DNA of 64,000 nt from Paenibacillus terrigena DSM 21567 (GTDB taxonomy: Bacteria; Bacillota; Bacilli; Paenibacillales; Paenibacillaceae), in NCBI RefSeq assembly GCF_000374845.1, contig NZ_KB895412.1, forward strand, positions 1-64,000, given 5' to 3'. Numbering within the stretch: the stretch's first letter is position 1; the number at the start of each line of letters is the position of its first letter. Both the position numbers and the translations under genes were made by a program. This document shows positions 40,279-49,354 of the stretch, in pieces. The notes beneath the pieces were generated by a model. That model had not been told where the DNA came from, searched no databases, and was given only the letters and a program-made list of their open reading frames with translations.

Positions 40279-40307
40279 TTGACTTTGCTAGGTAACACTG
40301 CTAAACT
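40279..40307 (+). promoter_or_regulatory. purA promoter
   Basis: TTGACT (40279-40284), 17-nt spacer, TAAACT (40302-40307); leader of about 55 nt to purA. Confidence 0.7.
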
Positions 40308-40366
40308 TAACATGCCGCGTAAAGCGGTACAAACTTGGTGTATGAACACCCGAAACGGGGGAATAA

Positions 40367-41656
<1,290 letters not shown>

Positions 41657-41674
41657 TTAAATTGTAATTATATC

Positions 41675-41715
41675 GCTCCAACCTTTCGCTTTTGGCGGGG
41701 GGTTGGAGCTTTTTT
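41675..41715 (+). terminator. Terminator after purA
   Basis: GCTCCAACC / GGTTGGAGC with a 17-nt loop, then six T. A second small hairpin (CCCCACTTTGTGGGG, near 41763-41777) follows. Confidence 0.88.
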
Positions 41716-41857
41716 AATTTGGTGCCCCCCGCAAAGTACCTGATTCAGCTACGAAGCCGAGTCCCCACTTTGTGGGGTTATTTATTGCCCGGGAAAAGTG
41801 GAATCCGAGCAAGCAAGATACATGGATAATCGAACTGGAAATTTTGCAAAATAAGTA

Positions 41858-41908
41858 TTGACCACATCGGTCAACAGGAATATAATCGGAATTGACCACG
41901 GTGGTCAA
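41858..41908 (+). promoter_or_regulatory. Promoter bracketed by two TetR operators
   Basis: TTGACC (41858-41863), exactly 17 nt, TATAAT (41881-41886). The -35 lies inside the palindrome TTGACCACATCGGTCAA (41858-41874); a second, perfect palindrome TTGACCACGGTGGTCAA (41892-41908) lies just downstream of the -10. Centres are 34 bp apart. The layout predicts tight autorepression by the TetR encoded 22 nt further on. Confidence 0.88.
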
Positions 41909-41929
41909 CAATGCAGGAGGTTTTTATTT

Positions 41930-42553
41930 ATGGTTGCAAAATTTCTTAATCTGAACCCCGATAAACAAGAGCGAATTATGAATGCTGCGATGAAGGAATT
42001 CGCACAGAAAGGATATGAGAAGGCCTCAACGAATGAAATCGTGAAGGATGCTGAAATATCGAAGGGGATCTTATTCCATTATTTCAAGAACAAGAAGGAG
42101 ATGTTCCTCTTCCTGTTCGACCGTGCGGTAGAGTTGATGATGGAAGAGTTCCTCGCGAAGCTGGATGCGGAGGAGCGGGATTTATTCGTGAAGTGGCGTC
42201 AGGCCGCGATGTTGAAGCTGGACCTCATAACCAGGCATCCGGATCTATTCGATTTCCTCCGCGTCGCCTATGTGGAGGATGCAGCGGAGATTAAAGACGA
42301 TTTGAAGCAGCGCAATCATGACCTCATGTCCACGGGATTCAACGTGATGTTCAGTCATATCGATACGACGAAGTTCAAAGAGGGCACGGACGTTGAGCGC
42401 ACACTCAACATTATATTCTGGACGCTCGAAGGATTCGGAGCACGCCAGCAGGATCGCATTAAGGCATCGCCTTTTACGGAAGTCGAGATGAATGAGCTGG
42501 TCTCGGAACTGGATAAGTATATGGAAGTGCTGAAGCAAGCTTTTTACAAATAA
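41930..42553 (+). CDS. TetR-family regulator of the ABC-2 exporter
   Basis: 207 aa. Helix-turn-helix in ERIMNAAMKEFAQKGYEKAS..EIVKDAEISKGILFHYFKNK; C-terminal ligand domain is variable. AGGAGG lies ~10 nt before ATG 41930; the longer frame from 41858 would start inside the operator and is rejected. First gene of a four-gene unit with an ABC ATPase and two permeases, so it likely senses the exporter's substrate or an envelope signal. Confidence 0.9.
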   Translation: MVAKFLNLNPDKQERIMNAAMKEFAQKGYEKASTNEIVKDAEISKGILFHYFKNKKEMFLFLFDRAVELMMEEFLAKLDAEERDLFVKWRQAAMLKLDLITRHPDLFDFLRVAYVEDAAEIKDDLKQRNHDLMSTGFNVMFSHIDTTKFKEGTDVERTLNIIFWTLEGFGARQQDRIKASPFTEVEMNELVSELDKYMEVLKQAFYK

Positions 42554-42580
42554 ATTGAGGGTGGAAAAGGAGTGTTCAGG

Positions 42581-43465
42581 ATGCATGTCATTGAAGTCAA
42601 TAACCTGACGAAAACCTACGGAAGCGCTAGAGGAATTACGAATTTGAGCTTTCAAGTCGAGCAAGGTGAAATCTTCGGATTCATCGGGCCGAACGGGGCG
42701 GGCAAATCAACGACCATTCGGACACTGCTCGGGCTGATCTATCCGACGAGCGGGAACGCAAAGATCTTCGGCAAGGATTGCATTCAGTACGGCCCTGAGA
42801 TAAAGAAGGAGATTGGCTATTTGCCCTCGGAAGTCTTCTATTACGACAACATGAAGGTGAAGGATCTGCTGCAATACTCTGCGAGCTTCTACAAGAAGGA
42901 TTGCCGGAAGCGTATCGCTGAACTTGCAGGCATTATGGATCTGGATCTGAACAAGAAAATCGATGATCTATCTCTCGGGAACAAGAAGAAGGTCGGTATT
43001 GTCCAGGGACTGCTGCATGAGCCGAAGCTGATCATCCTCGATGAACCTACGAGCGGGCTCGACCCGTTGATGCAGCAGCGATTCTTCGATCTGCTCGAAG
43101 CCGAGAATAAACGAGGGGCGACGATTCTGTTCTCATCGCATATCCTGAGCGAGGTACAGCGCCTATGTGATCGTGTTGCGATCATCAAAGAAGGTAAGTT
43201 GATTCAGCTCGAGAAGATCAGCACGCTGCAGGAGAATAACTATAAACGGTTCAAGCTGGAGACAAAGGCGCCTGTCAGTCCAGACTACTTCCAGTTAAAC
43301 GGTGTGAACGAGCTGAAGGTTGAAGGAACGACCGTTTCATTCCTCTACAGAGGCAATGTGAATGCGATGATGAGTAAAATTGCTGCCATTGATCTGGCGA
43401 ACATCCTGGTGGAGGAACCGGATCTGGAAGAGATCTTCATGCACTACTATGAGAAGGAGGACTAA
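42581..43465 (+). CDS. ABC transporter ATP-binding protein (ABC-2 exporter)
   Basis: 294 aa. Walker A GPNGAGKSTTIRT, Q-loop region, signature LSLGNKKKVGI, Walker B LIILDEPTSGLDP, and a switch His in FSSHILSEV; a C-terminal ~80-residue extension follows. AAGGAG is 8 nt before ATG 42581. It powers the two permeases that follow, 3 and 54 nt apart respectively. Confidence 0.93.
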   Translation: MHVIEVNNLTKTYGSARGITNLSFQVEQGEIFGFIGPNGAGKSTTIRTLLGLIYPTSGNAKIFGKDCIQYGPEIKKEIGYLPSEVFYYDNMKVKDLLQYSASFYKKDCRKRIAELAGIMDLDLNKKIDDLSLGNKKKVGIVQGLLHEPKLIILDEPTSGLDPLMQQRFFDLLEAENKRGATILFSSHILSEVQRLCDRVAIIKEGKLIQLEKISTLQENNYKRFKLETKAPVSPDYFQLNGVNELKVEGTTVSFLYRGNVNAMMSKIAAIDLANILVEEPDLEEIFMHYYEKED

Positions 43466-43468
43466 TCC

Positions 43469-44266
43469 ATGAATATGGTCTTGCATGAACTCAAGGCTTA
43501 TCGCAAATCGACCATCCTATGGACGTGTGCGCTCGTTGCGATGGTCGTGCTTCTCTTATCGATGTTCCCGACCTTCGCAAGGGATGCAGATCAGTTCAAA
43601 TCGCTGCTGCAGACCATGCCGGAAGCGGTACTGAAGGCCGTTGGCGTACAGATCGAGACGATTACCTCGATTCTCGGATTCTATGCTTATGTATTCATGT
43701 ACATCTCACTCTGCGGCGCCATTCAGGCGATGAATTTAGGCACTTCGATCTTGTCGAAGGAGTTGCGGGAGAAGACGGCGGATTTCCTGTTAACGAAGCC
43801 GGTAACCCGGACCCAAATCGTGACCTCCAAGCTGCTCGCAGCTCTCATCTCGCTCCTGATTACGAATGTTATCTATCTCGCTGCGTCGACGATCATGGTA
43901 TTGGCTGTGAAGAATGGTGATTTCGAGATATCGAAGCTGATGATGATCTCCGTGACGTTATTTTTTATCCAATTGATATTCATGGCGTTAGGATTCTTCG
44001 TCTCGGTCCTGGTGCTCAAGATCAAATCCGTATTGCCGATCTCCCTTGGCACGGTATTCGCGTTTTTTATCATCGGCATGCTCGGTGCGACGACAGGGGA
44101 CGGGGCGATTCGGTATTTCACGCCTTTTAAATATTTCGACCCGGCTTACATCATGCAGCATGCTAGCTATGAGGGGCCATTCCTCTGGCTTGGGCTTGGG
44201 ATTGTTATGGCAGCCATCGTCATTAGTTATGTCGTGTATCGAAAGAGAGATATCCATGCCGTCTAA
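43469..44266 (+). CDS. ABC-2 type permease 1
   Basis: 265 aa with about six hydrophobic helices. Opens with HELKAYRKSTILWTCALVAM and closes with a VVYRKRD element, like its neighbour at 44318; the two are diverged paralogues that probably form a heterodimeric pore. Starts 3 nt after the ATPase gene. The motif LSKELREKTADFLLTKPVTR is typical of ABC-2 permeases of the bacitracin/lantibiotic-like exporter group. Substrate unknown. Confidence 0.88.
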   Translation: MNMVLHELKAYRKSTILWTCALVAMVVLLLSMFPTFARDADQFKSLLQTMPEAVLKAVGVQIETITSILGFYAYVFMYISLCGAIQAMNLGTSILSKELREKTADFLLTKPVTRTQIVTSKLLAALISLLITNVIYLAASTIMVLAVKNGDFEISKLMMISVTLFFIQLIFMALGFFVSVLVLKIKSVLPISLGTVFAFFIIGMLGATTGDGAIRYFTPFKYFDPAYIMQHASYEGPFLWLGLGIVMAAIVISYVVYRKRDIHAV

Positions 44267-44317
44267 GGCTGCAGGCGATGCTGTAAGCTTGCGTATGGAT
44301 AAAGGGAGGCTATAATC

Positions 44318-45121
44318 ATGAATCTCTGGATTCGAGAAATGAAGGCGCATCGCAAGTCGCTCATTCTATGGTGTATCGGGATTGTTGCCATGGTCGGTGC
44401 GAGTATGAGCAAATATGCGGGATTGTCGATGTCCGGTTCAGGTGCGTCAATGAATGAATTGATGGCGGATATGCCGAAATCGCTGCAGGCCGTCATGGGT
44501 GTCGGGACGTTTGATTTATCGAAGGCAAGTGGTTATTATGGGGCGATTTTCATTTACCTACTCTTAATGGCGACCATCCATGCCGTGATGCTCGGTGCGA
44601 ATATCCTCTCCAAGGAAGAACGGGATAAGACAGCTGAGTTCCTGCTCGTGAGGCCGATCTCCCGCAGCCAGATGCTGACGTTTAAGCTCCTAGCTGCTCT
44701 GACGCAGCTCGTTATATTCAATCTCGTGATGCTGGGGAGCTCCATTCTCCTCGTGAACCCATACAGCCATGGGGAATCGGTGAATCAAGACATCATGCTG
44801 CTGATGGTCGGAATGTTCTTGCTTCAATTGTTGTTCCTCGGGATTGGTCTAGCCATAGCCGGAGTGAGTCGGTATCCGAAACGGGCGGTCTCGATCTCAA
44901 CGGCCATTCTGTTATTCACGTTCATTCTATCGATAGCGATCGATATTAGCGGGAATATCGATTGGATGAAATATTTGACGCCATTCAAGTATTTCGATGC
45001 GAAGCATGTGATGTATAGCGGAGGGCTTGATGGACGATTTATCGGGCTGACGGCGCTGATCCTGGTGGGATCGCTTATCCTTACGTATGTGGGTTATAAC
45101 AAACGAGATTTGCACGTGTAG
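44318..45121 (+). CDS. ABC-2 type permease 2
   Basis: 267 aa, about six helices. REMKAHRKSLILWCIGIVAM and SKEERDKTAEFLLVRPISR match permease 1 position for position, showing descent from a duplication. Last gene of the TetR-ABC unit, followed by a terminator. AAAGGGAGG lies upstream of ATG. Confidence 0.88.
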   Translation: MNLWIREMKAHRKSLILWCIGIVAMVGASMSKYAGLSMSGSGASMNELMADMPKSLQAVMGVGTFDLSKASGYYGAIFIYLLLMATIHAVMLGANILSKEERDKTAEFLLVRPISRSQMLTFKLLAALTQLVIFNLVMLGSSILLVNPYSHGESVNQDIMLLMVGMFLLQLLFLGIGLAIAGVSRYPKRAVSISTAILLFTFILSIAIDISGNIDWMKYLTPFKYFDAKHVMYSGGLDGRFIGLTALILVGSLILTYVGYNKRDLHV

Positions 45122-45140
45122 ACGTGTATAGGAACAGGGA

Positions 45141-45180
45141 CTCCAATCTGAGCCGTGAAGGCAAAGGTTGGAGCTTTTTT
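45141..45180 (+). terminator. Terminator of the ABC exporter operon
   Basis: CTCCAA / TTGGAG arms with a 21-nt loop, then CTTTTTT. Stem is short. Confidence 0.6.
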
Positions 45181-45195
45181 GCGGGAGGGAGGTAC

Positions 45196-45221
45196 CTTCT
45201 CCTTACGGTAAGCTTTATACT
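45196..45221 (+). promoter_or_regulatory. MerR-type promoter element 1
   Basis: A 26-nt segment that starts CTTCTCCTTACG and ends in the -10 TATACT; it contains the perfect dyad CTTAC-G-GTAAG. It matches 21 of 26 positions, without gaps, the segment at 46328-46353 before the next methyltransferase gene. Confidence 0.55.
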
Positions 45222-45242
45222 GAGGGGGAGGTGATCGGGACG

Positions 45243-46319
45243 GTGAAAATTACGGAGGTAGCGAGTCAATTGAATGTATCCGCACGGGCGATTCGGTTCT
45301 ATGAGGAGAAAGGGCTAATTACGCCGGACAAAGAGCCGGGCAATCAATATCGCCTATTCACAGAGGAGCATATTGGACAGCTGAAGACGATTATTGCCCT
45401 TCGAGAAATCGGCGTGCCGGTAGAGCAAATTAAAGTGATGCTGGAGGGTCTGGATCAAGGAGATACGGCCCCTCTGCAGGATGAACTCGAACAGCATCGG
45501 AATCAGCTTTATCGCGAATTTCTGGAGTTGAAACAATTGATTGAGACGGCGGACCGCATGCTGGAGCGGGTACAGAAGGAGCACAAGGTGGATCAGACTT
45601 GGCTCTATAGGATGGCGGAAGGCTCGAAACGGCTGCGAGATTCCCGTAATGCATGGAAGGATCGGTGGGACTTCGACCAATTGGCGGCTGTTTATGATGA
45701 GGAAGTCGAACAAGGTTCGCCTGCACATCTTAGACCTTTCGCGAAGGAGATTGGCGGGAAGTATGCGATACTATTGGATCGGATGGTCGAATGGATCGCG
45801 CCCCGCGGAGGGGAACAAGGGCTGGATATTGGCATTGGAACGGGGAATTTGGCCGAGCGATTTCTAGCGCAAGGCGCTATGATGTCGGGCCTGGATCAGT
45901 CGCAATCGATGCTGAACGAGAGTCGGCGCAAGCTTCCTAACCTTCCGACAAGACTTGGGAATTGGTTATCGATCCCCTATTTCGAGCGGACCTTCGATTT
46001 CGTCGTGAGCAGCTTTACGCTCCATCATCTGACTGAGGAACAGAAGCCACTCGCTCTAGAAGAGATGACACGCGTGTTGAAGCCACGGGGCCGAATCTGT
46101 CTCGTCGATGTCATGTTCGAGCATGAGGAGGCTCGAGAACGATATCGGGAGATAAAGGAAGCCGAGGGGGATCAAGACGTATTGCGATCACTTCATGAGC
46201 GGATGTACGCTGATAAATCGCAGCTCCTCGGTTGGCTGCGCGATCATGGCTATGTCACGATGCATCAAGCATATGCCGAGGTTCTGCATATGGTCTATGC
46301 GATTCGAGCTTCAGATTAG
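45243..46319 (+). CDS. MerR regulator fused to a SAM methyltransferase
   Basis: 358 aa. Residues ~1-70 are a MerR winged helix (MKITEVASQLNVSARAIRFY..KGLITP); a helical linker (~75-125) follows; residues ~150-350 are a class I methyltransferase (LDIGIGTGNLAERF; VVSSFTLHHLTEEQKPLALE; VLKPRGRICLVD). A DNA-binding domain joined to an enzyme suggests a regulator that uses the methyltransferase fold as sensor or acts on the same small molecule. GTG 45243 chosen (GGGGAGG ~12 nt upstream); GTG 45231 lies in the ribosome binding site. Confidence 0.85.
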   Translation: MKITEVASQLNVSARAIRFYEEKGLITPDKEPGNQYRLFTEEHIGQLKTIIALREIGVPVEQIKVMLEGLDQGDTAPLQDELEQHRNQLYREFLELKQLIETADRMLERVQKEHKVDQTWLYRMAEGSKRLRDSRNAWKDRWDFDQLAAVYDEEVEQGSPAHLRPFAKEIGGKYAILLDRMVEWIAPRGGEQGLDIGIGTGNLAERFLAQGAMMSGLDQSQSMLNESRRKLPNLPTRLGNWLSIPYFERTFDFVVSSFTLHHLTEEQKPLALEEMTRVLKPRGRICLVDVMFEHEEARERYREIKEAEGDQDVLRSLHERMYADKSQLLGWLRDHGYVTMHQAYAEVLHMVYAIRASD

Positions 46320-46327
46320 GACTTGAG

Positions 46328-46353
46328 CTTCTCCTTACGAGAACCTCTATGCT
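46328..46353 (+). promoter_or_regulatory. MerR-type promoter element 2
   Basis: Begins CTTCTCCTTACG and ends in TATGCT. With TTGAGC at 46323-46328 the spacer to the -10 (46348-46353) is 19 nt, the long spacing typical of MerR-activated promoters. Nearly the same as 45196-45221, so the fusion protein probably controls both itself and the gene at 46389. Confidence 0.55.
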
Positions 46354-46378
46354 GTGCAAGAATGCATGAACATAGAGG
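46344..46378 (+). promoter_or_regulatory. Hairpin overlapping the ribosome binding site
   Basis: CCTCTATG (46344-46351) can pair perfectly with CATAGAGG (46371-46378), whose last bases begin the AGAGGAGGAA ribosome binding site of the gene at 46389. Whether the left arm is transcribed depends on the start site: with the -10 at 46348-46353 it would be lost. Confidence 0.35.
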
Positions 46379-46388
46379 AGGAATTCGA

Positions 46389-47162
46389 ATGAATCAGAAG
46401 GAGAAACAGGGAATGAAGGAGACCGACGTGCAAGGAGCCGGCAGTCTTCGCAGTACGGAGGTATATGCGCTGCCTGTTGCAGAGCGGTATGATGCCTTAA
46501 TTACGAAGGAAGATCGTGCGAAGAACATTGATTATTTCCTAGGGAATGTCTGCGCAGGTACAGGGAAAGACCTCGATGTGTTGGATCTAGGAGCAGGGAC
46601 AGGCAGGCTCTCCTGTATTGTAGCCCCCCATGTCAGGTCGATTACAGCCTTGGATGCATCCGAGGGGATGTTGAAGCGGGCGGAGGCGAAGCTTGCGGGG
46701 ACAGGACTTCAGCACGTTCGAGTTCAGGTTGCAGATCTGCGGGAATGGCTCCCGCTTGAAGACCAGTCGGTAGATCTCGTGATGGCTGGCTGGAGTATCT
46801 GCTACTTGGCAAGCGAGAGCAATCCACAACATGAACACCATTTAAGGCAGCTGATGCAGGAAATTCAGCGTGTGCTGAGACCGCAGGGGAAGGTGATGAT
46901 TCTAGAGACGCTGGGGACAGGCCATGCGCAGCCAGAGGCGCCGGATTTTCTCGCGAATTATATGAGGGCTCTGGAAGAGGAGTATCATTTAACGAAGACG
47001 ATTCTGGATACGAGCTTTGCGTTCGATTCGGTGCAGCAGGCGGCGCTGTTGTGCCGAGAGTTTTTCGGAGATGCGTTGGGTGATCTAATTGAGCGGGAGA
47101 ATAGCCCGATTGTTCCGTCTTGGACGGGCATATGGTTCGGAGAACTATCATCTAAGGAATAA
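46389..47162 (+). CDS. Class I SAM-dependent methyltransferase
   Basis: 257 aa. The SAM site is VLDLGAGTGRLSCIVAP, followed by ITALDASEGML and VDLVMAGWSICYLA. Start ATG 46389 has GAGGAGG 7 nt upstream. A small-molecule methyltransferase, substrate unknown. It lies right after the MerR-methyltransferase fusion and shares its promoter element, so the two probably form one response. Confidence 0.85.
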   Translation: MNQKEKQGMKETDVQGAGSLRSTEVYALPVAERYDALITKEDRAKNIDYFLGNVCAGTGKDLDVLDLGAGTGRLSCIVAPHVRSITALDASEGMLKRAEAKLAGTGLQHVRVQVADLREWLPLEDQSVDLVMAGWSICYLASESNPQHEHHLRQLMQEIQRVLRPQGKVMILETLGTGHAQPEAPDFLANYMRALEEEYHLTKTILDTSFAFDSVQQAALLCREFFGDALGDLIERENSPIVPSWTGIWFGELSSKE

Positions 47163-47349
47163 GAAGCATATAATTCGAGTGATACTATGGAAGAATGGCA
47201 AGAAATGAAATATTTGTTATAGGCATGCGTCCAGGAACATGGTACAGTGGAGTTCGTCCAATTGGACAGAATTTCAATCGATAAGAGCAGGGCGATGTGA
47301 TCGCCGCTTCTTATGTATCATTTTCTAACAGATAGGAAGGATTTATAAC

Positions 47350-48207
47350 ATGGCACAACCAGAGGAACAGTCACCTCGAGAACGCTGGATGAAACTCGTA
47401 CAGGATCTCTGCGTCACGATCATATGCGGGATACTCGTCGGGCTTGGTATTCAGTTATTCTTAACGCCTCATCAACTATTAAGCGGCGGTATTCCGGGGA
47501 TCGCGATGATTATGCAGTATGCAGCGAATTGGAATGTATCCCTCGTCTATTTCGTCCTGAACGTACCCGTCATCGTGTGGGGCTGGATTTCGCTTGGACG
47601 TAGGTTCATTCTACTCAGCTTGTTATCCGTCGTCGTTACGACGATCACCTTGCAATACATACCTGCCTATCAGGTCACGTCAGACCCGATTATGGGAGCG
47701 ATTGTTGGCGGAATTGTCATTGCGATTGGCGTAGGATATTCGCTGCGTGTCGGAGGATCGACGGGCGGGTTCGATATTATCGGATTCATCGTGACGCAAA
47801 AAAGAGATTTCCCGCTTGGTACCGTGTTGTCGGTACTGAACTCGGTGATCATCTTGTTTCTCGGGTTCTTGGTCAGCTGGGATGTTGCATTCTATTCATT
47901 ACTCTCCTTGTTCATTAAAGGCAGATGCATTGATATGATTCATGTGCGGCATATGAAGGTAACAGCATTTATCATTACGCAGAAGAGTGACCTCATGGCG
48001 GAAGAACTAATTAAGTTCCCGCACGGAATTACGATGGTGAAGGCATATGGATGTTACAGCCATACAGAGAACTACATGCTGATGACCGTAACGACGCGCA
48101 GTGAGCTGCCGGTTCTGCGCAAGCGTGTGCTTGAGGTAGACCCGAGAGCATTCATTAATATCGTCCAGACGGCAGAAGTGGTAGGAAGATTCCGCCGCGT
48201 CATCTAA
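47350..48207 (+). CDS. YitT family membrane protein
   Basis: 285 aa. Five or six membrane helices (DUF161: SGGIPGIAMI, GGSTGGFDIIGFI) then a C-terminal DUF2179 cytosolic domain (VTAFIITQKSD..GITMVKAYGCYS). Conserved in Firmicutes; transport role not established. AGGAAGGAT before ATG. The 187 nt upstream hold a perfect 12-bp palindrome (GTCCAATTGGAC, 47256-47267). Confidence 0.9.
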   Translation: MAQPEEQSPRERWMKLVQDLCVTIICGILVGLGIQLFLTPHQLLSGGIPGIAMIMQYAANWNVSLVYFVLNVPVIVWGWISLGRRFILLSLLSVVVTTITLQYIPAYQVTSDPIMGAIVGGIVIAIGVGYSLRVGGSTGGFDIIGFIVTQKRDFPLGTVLSVLNSVIILFLGFLVSWDVAFYSLLSLFIKGRCIDMIHVRHMKVTAFIITQKSDLMAEELIKFPHGITMVKAYGCYSHTENYMLMTVTTRSELPVLRKRVLEVDPRAFINIVQTAEVVGRFRRVI

Positions 48208-48224
48208 CTATATATTAACGTCGT

Positions 48225-48250
48225 AACGCGCCTTCGGGCGCGTTTTTTAT
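48225..48250 (+). terminator. Terminator after yitT-like gene
   Basis: AACGCGCC / GGGCGCGTT with a 3-nt loop and six T. Confidence 0.92.
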
Positions 48251-48355
48251 ATGTCTACAGTGTGAAAAAAATGTGCGTTACAGCGAATGTTACCCTACGT
48301 TTCCGTTAATACTAAGAAGTATGTCTGTTTAGTAAGGAAATGGAGGAATGGCCTT

Positions 48356-49045
48356 ATGGTACGACTGCTTATGAAACTATCCAAGTTATTAGGTCTCGTT
48401 ATTCTTGTCAGTTCATTAACGCTGATTACAACCGGATTGATTGTCAATTCGTATATAGATAGCGTATTGAAGAAGTTCAACATTCAGCTCGAAGGCAAAC
48501 CATTCGCGCTGTCTTCGTTGTGGGGCGGGAGCAAGCCGAGCAGCACGGGCGCCGGCTCCACTCCCGCGAAGGCAGACGACGCGGCGGGGGCGTCGTCTGC
48601 CAAGCCGCAAGATGGCGCCGTCCCCGCGTTCGGCGGGGTGACGGAGCCGCCAGCGGAACCTGGCGACGGCCATGACGATGCCACCGCTGGTGGGCGAGAC
48701 GCCCCTGCAGGAGGCGAAGCGCCGGGCGCCACGGGCGCAACTGGCAGCAGCAGCTCTGGCACGGCGACGGCCGATCCTGCTCTGCCTCCCGCGGCCACAC
48801 CGAAGGAAGACGTGATTATCCCTTCGGATGCCATTGCTAAGGCGAAGGATGGCTTATCAAAGGAAGAGAAGGAGAAGGTATTCACGACACTGATCTCGAA
48901 AATTCCAGCGAATGAGCTTCAGACGGTTCTGAATGCCGTGGAGGATGGACTCACTGGAAGTGAATTGACAGAGGTAGAACAGATCATTGCCAAATATGTG
49001 AGCACCGAAGAATATGACAAATTGATAGAATTATTGAAGCAATAG
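48356..49045 (+). CDS. Membrane-anchored protein with a GC-rich disordered linker
   Basis: 229 aa, family not recognised. One membrane helix (about residues 8-30), a low-complexity stretch rich in Gly, Ala, Pro, Ser and Asp (about 55-155), and a compact C-terminal helical domain (LSKEEKEKVFTTLISKIPAN ... LTEVEQIIAKYVS). The DNA encoding the linker (48520-48800) is visibly far more GC-rich than its surroundings. ATG 48356 with GGAGG upstream; the longer frame from 48287 has none. Probably faces the outside of the membrane; might be a spore or wall protein, but nothing proves it. Confidence 0.7.
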   Translation: MVRLLMKLSKLLGLVILVSSLTLITTGLIVNSYIDSVLKKFNIQLEGKPFALSSLWGGSKPSSTGAGSTPAKADDAAGASSAKPQDGAVPAFGGVTEPPAEPGDGHDDATAGGRDAPAGGEAPGATGATGSSSSGTATADPALPPAATPKEDVIIPSDAIAKAKDGLSKEEKEKVFTTLISKIPANELQTVLNAVEDGLTGSELTEVEQIIAKYVSTEEYDKLIELLKQ

Positions 49046-49354
49046 ACACGAGGGACAATATGGATTCCATGGACTGGAAAATTGTCTAACGTACAAGATA
49101 TGGTATGCGGTTTCAAAATAAGAATCAATCCATAGACAAATAAGAGAACACCTGTTTGTCTTTGTCTTTAAAACCATGCCAAAAGACGCTGATTTGACAT
49201 ATTCGACAAATTATGGAACGTGCCTCTATTCCTACTTGTGTAGTTGAATTTGGTAGGAAAGCTGTGGTAAAGTAGTTTCGTTGAGCAAAAAGGTTAAAAT
49301 TTTGACACTTTTTGCAGACTTGAAATGAAACAATACCACGCAAAGGAGAATAGT
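49046..49354. promoter_or_regulatory. Region before the M23 peptidase gene, with probable promoter
   Basis: No gene. TTGAAT (49244-49249), 18-nt spacer, TAAAGT (49268-49273) is a plausible promoter. An inverted repeat TTCCTAC (49229-49235) / GTAGGAA (49253-49259) spans its -35 and could be an operator. No clear WalR box was found. Confidence 0.4.

Noticed and set aside
48484-48885. 133-codon minus-strand frame opposite the GC-rich linker
   Set aside because: GC-rich DNA has few stop codons; low-complexity sequence only.
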